From NCBI GenBank assembly GCA_013407085.1, contig JACCGJ010001305.1:1-64000 (forward strand): a stretch of 64,000 bases of DNA. Direction: 5' to 3'. Numbering within the stretch: the first letter of the stretch is position 1; every line of letters begins with the position of its first letter. The stretch comes from Atriophallophorus winterbourni (taxonomy: Eukaryota; Platyhelminthes; Trematoda; Plagiorchiida; Microphallidae). The notes under the pieces are model-generated. The model saw nothing but the letters and a program-made list of their open reading frames with translations, did not search any database and was not told the DNA's origin. Shown here in pieces: positions 63,501 to 64,000 of this stretch. The position numbers and the translations under genes are program-made.

Positions 63501-64000
63501 GGCAACGTTCACTCTAAGTCAGGAGCATGACGTCGAGCGAAAGTTGAATAAGTCTTTATCATGAACGAGTATTTATTATGCTATGGTAATTGCGAAACTA
63601 TGTGCTTTTTGCTACCATAAAATTCGGGAATCTTGAATCAATAGTTAAAATAAAAATTCCCAGATCACGGGTTAGTTGCAAATGGTTTTACAACACCGAA
63701 CAACAACGGCAATTTTGACATCACATACCTTCGGTTGCTAAGTTATTAAAATACAGATAAAAAGTTTGTTTCATTAACATGTAACAAGATAGTTCTATCG
63801 CAAATCAATAGAAAAAGGCTACTAATAAATATTTGAAAAACGTCAACTGTTAGCAACAATTATTCTTCTCTCAAAGGAAGTACGTAATGAATCGTTTTGG
63901 ACTCCTGCTTACCTGGAACTTCACGTTAGGTGCCTTGTAGAACACAAAAATCGTATGACTGTGACCAAAATATGTTGTCCTTACTCCGACGTTAGGAACT
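21340..64000 (-). CDS. FLN: Filamin (actin cross-linking protein), C-terminal about 2035 residues, spliced
   Basis: Filamin is a dimeric actin cross-linker and membrane-cytoskeleton scaffold. It has an N-terminal actin-binding domain (upstream of this window) and a rod of Ig-like repeats. I traced 29 exons from 62479 to the stop at 21340; they sum to 2036 codons with every phase agreeing. The product has 21 repeats, the first partial. Repeats typically end SPF.V.V and start KVRAYGPGL, with EGPS.A and DNGDGT between. Hinge 1 falls between the 12th and 13th repeats, hinge 2 before the last. The last repeat has [24 protein letters not shown] text and the stop, as in the vertebrate dimerisation repeat 24. 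Eighteen introns are phase 1, ten are phase 0 and none is phase 2. Relative to vertebrates (from memory) repeats 6 and 7 are merged and repeat 10 is missing. Introns total over 36 kb and hold many mobile-element remains. Confidence 0.93.
22049..22253 (-). CDS. FLN: Filamin exon: hinge 2 and start of last repeat
   Basis: Starts [18 protein letters not shown] and ends TFTVDASQA. The acceptor GTCAAAG was chosen because it gives SPFKAYVTG, matching vertebrate SPFKAKVTG, with correct phases. Hinge 2 lies in the middle ([17 protein letters not shown]). Donor GTAAGT, phase 1. Confidence 0.9.
23356..23561 (-). CDS. FLN: Filamin exon: repeat 23-like
   Basis: Encodes [39 protein letters not shown] and HIIGSPFK. 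Donor GTAAGT, phase 0. Confidence 0.93.
24837..25119 (-). CDS. FLN: Filamin exon: repeat 22-like and start of repeat 23-like
   Basis: Encodes [52 protein letters not shown] and [16 protein letters not shown]. It has ASGEGL where vertebrates have AYGAGL. Donor GTGAGT, phase 1. Confidence 0.93.
25229..25390 (-). CDS. FLN: Filamin exon: repeat 21-like end and repeat 22-like start
   Basis: Encodes [34 protein letters not shown] and FYSPEYRQ. Donor GTGGGT, phase 0. Confidence 0.93.
25771..25961 (-). CDS. FLN: Filamin exon: repeat 20-like end and repeat 21-like start
   Basis: Encodes [48 protein letters not shown] and SKAEIDFE. Repeat 21 is the main integrin-tail binding repeat in vertebrates. 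Donor GTAATA, phase 0. Confidence 0.93.
26370..26700 (+). repeat. Dispersed repeat family R1, copy 1
   Basis: Matches the reverse complement of 38528-38860, for example GTTCACTCACGAATCCCACA. It lies in the filamin intron between 25962 and 27624. No coding function is claimed. Confidence 0.6.
27194..27272 (+). repeat. 79-bp direct repeat, copy a
   Basis: Nearly identical to 28493-28571 (TATGGCTTGTTGG, TAAAGCCATACC, AATTATTGCTCACAAGG). The two copies lie on either side of the exon at 27625-27789. Confidence 0.75.
27625..27789 (-). CDS. FLN: Filamin exon: repeat 20-like
   Basis: Encodes [38 protein letters not shown] and [15 protein letters not shown]. Acceptor TATTCCGTTTTAG; donor GTATGT, phase 1. 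Confidence 0.93.
28493..28571 (+). repeat. 79-bp direct repeat, copy b
   Basis: Second copy of the repeat at 27194, with about 90% identity by eye. Confidence 0.75.
28622..28903 (-). CDS. FLN: Filamin exon: repeat 19-like end and repeat 20-like start
   Basis: Encodes [54 protein letters not shown] and [14 protein letters not shown], matching vertebrate MKESITRRRQAPS..GS. Donor GTATGT, phase 1. Confidence 0.93.
29715..29918 (-). CDS. FLN: Filamin exon: repeat 18-like end and repeat 19-like start
   Basis: Encodes [50 protein letters not shown] and FTVDTRNA. Donor GTATGC, phase 1. Confidence 0.93.
30252..31475 (+). pseudogene. LINE RT, first frame
   Basis: 407 codons of RT with the finger and palm motifs, ending just before the FADD box because of a one-base frame change near 31445. 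Confidence 0.88.
31445..32125 (+). pseudogene. LINE RT, second frame (FADD to C-terminal domain)
   Basis: 226 codons starting at [12 protein letters not shown] and including [20 protein letters not shown] and [13 protein letters not shown]. It overlaps the first frame by about 30 bp at the frameshift. Confidence 0.88.
32695..32853 (-). CDS. FLN: Filamin exon: repeat 18-like, first part
   Basis: Encodes [37 protein letters not shown] and LKRLPNGHL, very close to vertebrate LKITESDL and LLKRLPNRHIG. Donor GTATGT, phase 1. Confidence 0.93.
33268..33370 (+). repeat. Dispersed repeat A, copy 1
   Basis: AATCACTTCGTGATTCTG to GTATTCAAGTATGAG. The same unit occurs twice near 46.3-46.6 kb. Confidence 0.65.
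34070..34420 (+). repeat. Dispersed repeat R2, copy 1
   Basis: Aligns along its length with 47745-48090 in the same orientation (TTTTGACATTGAC, GGTCAGCG, CGAGTACT, CATGCGCTT, GTACATCC.TGGTCGAC). I estimate about 70-75% identity by eye. No product recognised. Confidence 0.7.
34425..34690 (+). pseudogene. CR1-like LINE C-terminal scrap
   Basis: A short frame reads [20 protein letters not shown], then [18 protein letters not shown]. This is the SPW..DI.L...YHR..K block found at the C-terminus of the other LINE copies. It directly follows repeat R2. Confidence 0.7.
35030..35203 (-). CDS. FLN: Filamin exon: repeat 17-like, with GC donor
   Basis: Encodes [30 protein letters not shown] and [11 protein letters not shown]. 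The only donor that keeps frame is G|GCAAGT, a GC-AG intron; a GT donor is absent at that place. Acceptor TTTTCTTCACAG. Confidence 0.9.
35532..35801 (-). CDS. FLN: Filamin exon: repeat 16-like and start of repeat 17-like
   Basis: Encodes [52 protein letters not shown] and [10 protein letters not shown]. Donor GTGGGT, phase 1. Confidence 0.93.
36695..36897. repeat. Inverted repeat (palindromic) with hammerhead-like core
   Basis: The first about 45 bases (GAAAGTTTGTAATGAATCAG... to TTGGTAA) return in reverse complement at the end (36853-36897). A 16-bp direct repeat, GCAAGCGGATCCTGTT, sits at 36637-36652 and again at the right end at 36897-36912, as if from target duplication. The left arm holds a hammerhead-like core on the minus strand; the right arm holds a decayed copy of it. 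Confidence 0.65.
36735..36775 (-). ncRNA. Hammerhead-ribozyme-like core 1 (incomplete)
   Basis: On the minus strand, CTGACGA (36768-36762) is followed by an eight-pair hairpin (GCTTCTGA/TCAGAAGC) and then GAAA (36743-36740). This is the conserved core order of a hammerhead: CUGANGA, stem II, GAAA. A closing stem III with a UH cleavage site was not found at this copy, so it is probably inactive or only half of a unit. Confidence 0.4.
38528..38860 (-). repeat. Dispersed repeat family R1, copy 2
   Basis: Same family as 26370-26700, in opposite orientation. Weaker similarity to about 53850-54095 (shared GGCGTGT, AATAAAC and the block before the terminal GTTAA) suggests a third, more diverged copy. 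Confidence 0.6.
39326..39440 (-). CDS. FLN: Filamin exon: hinge 1 and start of repeat 16-like
   Basis: Encodes [20 protein letters not shown], then [18 protein letters not shown], which aligns with the vertebrate RPFNLVIPF.VQKGE stretch. Acceptor CCAACCTACAG; donor GTAAGT, phase 1. Confidence 0.88.
39523..39558 (-). CDS. FLN: Filamin hinge-1 micro-exon (36 nt)
   Basis: A 12-codon exon, [12 protein letters not shown], with acceptor TTTATTCTTCAG and donor GTGAGT, phase 0 at both ends. It falls exactly at hinge 1. Being in frame, it could be skipped or included without disturbing the protein. Confidence 0.75.
40840..41084 (-). CDS. FLN: Filamin exon: repeat 15-like
   Basis: Encodes [20 protein letters not shown] through [18 protein letters not shown] to [13 protein letters not shown]. 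The usual SPF at the end of the repeat is changed to GRF. Acceptor TTTCGTTCTAG; donor GTAAGT, phase 0. Confidence 0.92.
41599..41640. repeat. ATT-type microsatellite
   Basis: A run of AAT/ATT triplets (AATAATAATATTATTATTAC and on) inside a filamin intron. Confidence 0.8.
41963..42152 (-). CDS. FLN: Filamin exon: repeat 14-like end and repeat 15-like start
   Basis: Starts [19 protein letters not shown] and ends GRADLCRIE. The acceptor TTACTTTAAAG was chosen because the joined reading matches the spacing of vertebrate repeat 14 (ILDPEGKP) exactly. Donor GTGAGC, phase 1. Confidence 0.88.
42153..43950 (-). other. Filamin intron of 1.8 kb
   Basis: AT-rich. No element or coding region recognised. 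Confidence 0.6.
43951..44268 (-). CDS. FLN: Filamin exon: repeat 13-like end and repeat 14-like start
   Basis: Encodes [52 protein letters not shown] and [18 protein letters not shown]. Acceptor CTCTCCAAACAG; donor GTAAGT. Phase 0 at both ends. Confidence 0.92.
45492..45640 (-). CDS. FLN: Filamin exon: repeat 12/13-like junction
   Basis: Encodes [33 protein letters not shown] and [14 protein letters not shown]. Donor GTAAGT, phase 0. Confidence 0.92.
45811..46134 (-). CDS. FLN: Filamin exon: end of repeat 11-like and most of repeat 12-like
   Basis: Encodes [54 protein letters not shown] and VKFNDMNIP. Acceptor TTCGATTCCAG; donor GTGAGT, phase 1. Confidence 0.93.
46320..46745. repeat. Permuted inverted repeat (A' - B - A - B')
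   Basis: Repeat A at 46535-46627 occurs in reverse complement at 46320-46401. Repeat B at about 46402-46514 occurs in reverse complement at about 46628-46735 (shared TGTTTGCCGTCATCA and GTAAGATTGGGTTCAGTGAG). The order is A' B A B', so the second half is a circular permutation of the reverse complement of the first half. Repeat A also occurs alone at 33268-33370. Confidence 0.7.
47640..48090 (+). repeat. Dispersed repeat R2, copy 2
   Basis: Aligns with 34070-34420 (from 47745). Its left part (47664-47701) also matches 57119-57155 (GGTTTGAGATAAG block). Minus-strand frames at 47618-47803 and 57007-57249 share LKP.LPC.YI.S, so the family may contain an old coding segment that I cannot identify. 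Confidence 0.65.
48406..48579 (-). CDS. FLN: Filamin exon: repeat 11-like, middle
   Basis: Encodes [17 protein letters not shown] to [16 protein letters not shown]. Acceptor CTTTTCATACAG; donor GTAATC, phase 1. Confidence 0.92.
48859..49530 (-). CDS. FLN: Filamin exon: repeats 8-like and 9-like, start of 11-like (largest exon)
   Basis: A 672-nt exon running from [17 protein letters not shown] through [44 protein letters not shown] and [12 protein letters not shown] to [13 protein letters not shown]. Between two repeats is a spacer rich in A, P, Y and M ([20 protein letters not shown]). Donor GTATGA, phase 1. Confidence 0.93.
50743..50970 (-). CDS. FLN: Filamin exon: second half of merged repeat and start of repeat 8-like
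   Basis: Encodes [18 protein letters not shown] through [12 protein letters not shown] to [12 protein letters not shown]; the last part aligns with the start of vertebrate repeat 8 (DLSKIKVSGL). Acceptor TTTTCGTTGCAG; donor GTGAGT, phase 1. Confidence 0.92.
52012..52129 (-). CDS. FLN: Filamin exon: first half of merged repeat 6/7-like
   Basis: Encodes [20 protein letters not shown] to [10 protein letters not shown], close to the start of vertebrate repeat 6 (EPTYFTVDC..AGQG). Donor GTATGA, phase 1. The next exon supplies the second half of a later repeat. Confidence 0.92.
52219..52479 (-). CDS. FLN: Filamin exon: repeat 5-like
   Basis: A whole repeat lies in one 87-codon exon, from [18 protein letters not shown] to NVPRSPFR, including [15 protein letters not shown]. 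Acceptor ATTTTCATCAAG; donor GTAAGT, phase 0 at both ends. Confidence 0.93.
52557..52750 (-). CDS. FLN: Filamin exon: second part of repeat 4-like
   Basis: Encodes [20 protein letters not shown] to [13 protein letters not shown] and ends DPER. Donor GTACGT, phase 0. Confidence 0.92.
53217..53337 (-). CDS. FLN: Filamin exon: first part of repeat 4-like
   Basis: Encodes [20 protein letters not shown] to [10 protein letters not shown]. Acceptor TTTCGTCTAG; donor GTCAGT, phase 1. Confidence 0.92.
54601..54737 (-). CDS. FLN: Filamin exon: second part of repeat 3-like
   Basis: Encodes [19 protein letters not shown] to [13 protein letters not shown]. Acceptor TTCTTGCGCACAG; donor GTGAGT, phase 0. 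The degenerate middle lacks the usual DNGDGT. Confidence 0.9.
55178..55230 (-). ncRNA. Hammerhead-ribozyme-like core 2 (near complete)
   Basis: On the minus strand in order: CTGACGA (55226-55220), a stem II of about six pairs including G-U (GCTTTT/AGAGGC), and GAAA (55201-55198). Stem III follows as CGTT-ACCCA-AACG, and then TC, the expected U-H at the cleavage site. Stem I is poor: GG/CC pairs flanked by mismatches. An inverted, decayed copy lies at 55257-55294. Minimal hammerheads of this kind are known in flatworm retroelements (schistosome SINE-like repeats, Penelope-like elements, retrozymes). Confidence 0.45.
56088..56225 (-). CDS. FLN: Filamin exon: first part of repeat 3-like
   Basis: Encodes [19 protein letters not shown] through [12 protein letters not shown] to DVQVISP. 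It aligns with vertebrate repeat 3 (GRGLQPKGVRVKE). Acceptor TTTTCATTTGCAG; donor GTAGGT, phase 1. Confidence 0.92.
56226..62278 (-). other. Large filamin intron (about 6 kb)
   Basis: No filamin coding was found. The interval contains a repeat similar to 47.65 kb at about 57119-57155 and a copy start of the GGCCTCCTT repeat at about 56535. Open frames at 58110-58694, 60060-60368 and 56548-56862 matched nothing I recognise. Confidence 0.6.
57119..57155 (+). repeat. Dispersed repeat R2, partial copy 3
   Basis: Shares about 37 bp with 47664-47701 in the same orientation. Confidence 0.5.
62279..62479 (-). CDS. FLN: Filamin exon: end of repeat 2-like
   Basis: Encodes [14 protein letters not shown] to [12 protein letters not shown]. 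Acceptor ATTCTTCCTAG; donor GTAAGG. It ends one base into a codon and joins the exon at 56225 to give VGPTCDAKQAY. Confidence 0.88.
62955..62999 (-). CDS. FLN: Filamin, tentative 45-nt exon
   Basis: Acceptor AATCTCTAG and donor GTGAGT frame 45 nt that read [14 protein letters not shown]. The end phase (one base) fits the next exon, giving [11 protein letters not shown], which aligns with the start of vertebrate repeat 2 (about TAGAGTGEV). Short exon, so only a candidate. Confidence 0.4.
63058..63105 (+). repeat. GGCCTCCTT repeat end
   Basis: TTGTTGTTGGCCTCCTTCGG and a following GTCGACCA block occur here. Variants occur at 46846-46880 and 56528-56545, and in reverse complement at the ends of the R2 copies (near 34395-34425 and 48050-48090). 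This looks like one terminus of the R2 family. Confidence 0.55.
63913..64000 (-). CDS. FLN: Filamin, tentative upstream exon (cut by window edge)
   Basis: The frame reads [14 protein letters not shown] before a good donor (CAG|GTAAGC). The spacing and pattern fit the end of an early filamin repeat (vertebrate repeat 1), but the match is weak and the acceptor is outside the window. Its phase-0 end would need another exon before 62999. Confidence 0.35.

Overview
The window is eukaryotic and intron-rich, AT-rich outside exons, and most likely from a parasitic flatworm (digenean fluke). The clues are a CsRn1-type Ty3/gypsy retrotransposon with the unusual CHCC Gag knuckle and a tRNA-Trp-like primer site, several CR1-like LINE copies, and dense dispersed repeats. 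I cannot name the genus from sequence alone.

Layout. 1-3441: 5' part (three exons, minus strand) of a class 2 dihydroorotate dehydrogenase gene, whose remaining exons lie left of the window; a short retroposed repeat with a 14-bp target duplication sits at 150-387, with an inverted sister copy at 485-721. 3442-20680: a transposon-filled interval. It holds an old non-LTR RT scrap, a nearly complete 4.9-kb CsRn1-like element (4387-9282, intact pol, frameshifted gag, 4-bp TSD), a tandem LTR-gag-LTR-gag derivative with pol deleted (9897-12599), a 1000-N assembly gap, a decayed CR1-like LINE on the minus strand (about 13666-17430), a heavily decayed gypsy pol relic (about 17540-19925) and a LINE 3' fragment (about 19935-20680). 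21340-64000: one large minus-strand gene, filamin, from its stop codon at 21340 to beyond the right edge. I traced 29 well-supported exons plus two tentative 5' ones. The 29 exons join with consistent phases and give about 2035 residues: 21 filamin repeats (first one partial), hinge 1 split over small exons, hinge 2, and the C-terminal dimerisation repeat. Compared from memory with vertebrate filamins, the equivalents of repeats 6 and 7 are merged into one and repeat 10 is absent.

The filamin introns carry a 5'-truncated CR1-like LINE (30252-32350), several dispersed repeat families, a circularly permuted inverted repeat (46320-46745) and two hammerhead-ribozyme-like cores (36735-36775 and 55178-55230, minus strand). 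The hammerhead-like cores are the most unusual signal in the window. No tRNA, rRNA or CRISPR was seen. Exon limits were placed by hand from splice signals, reading phase and family similarity, without RNA or database support.
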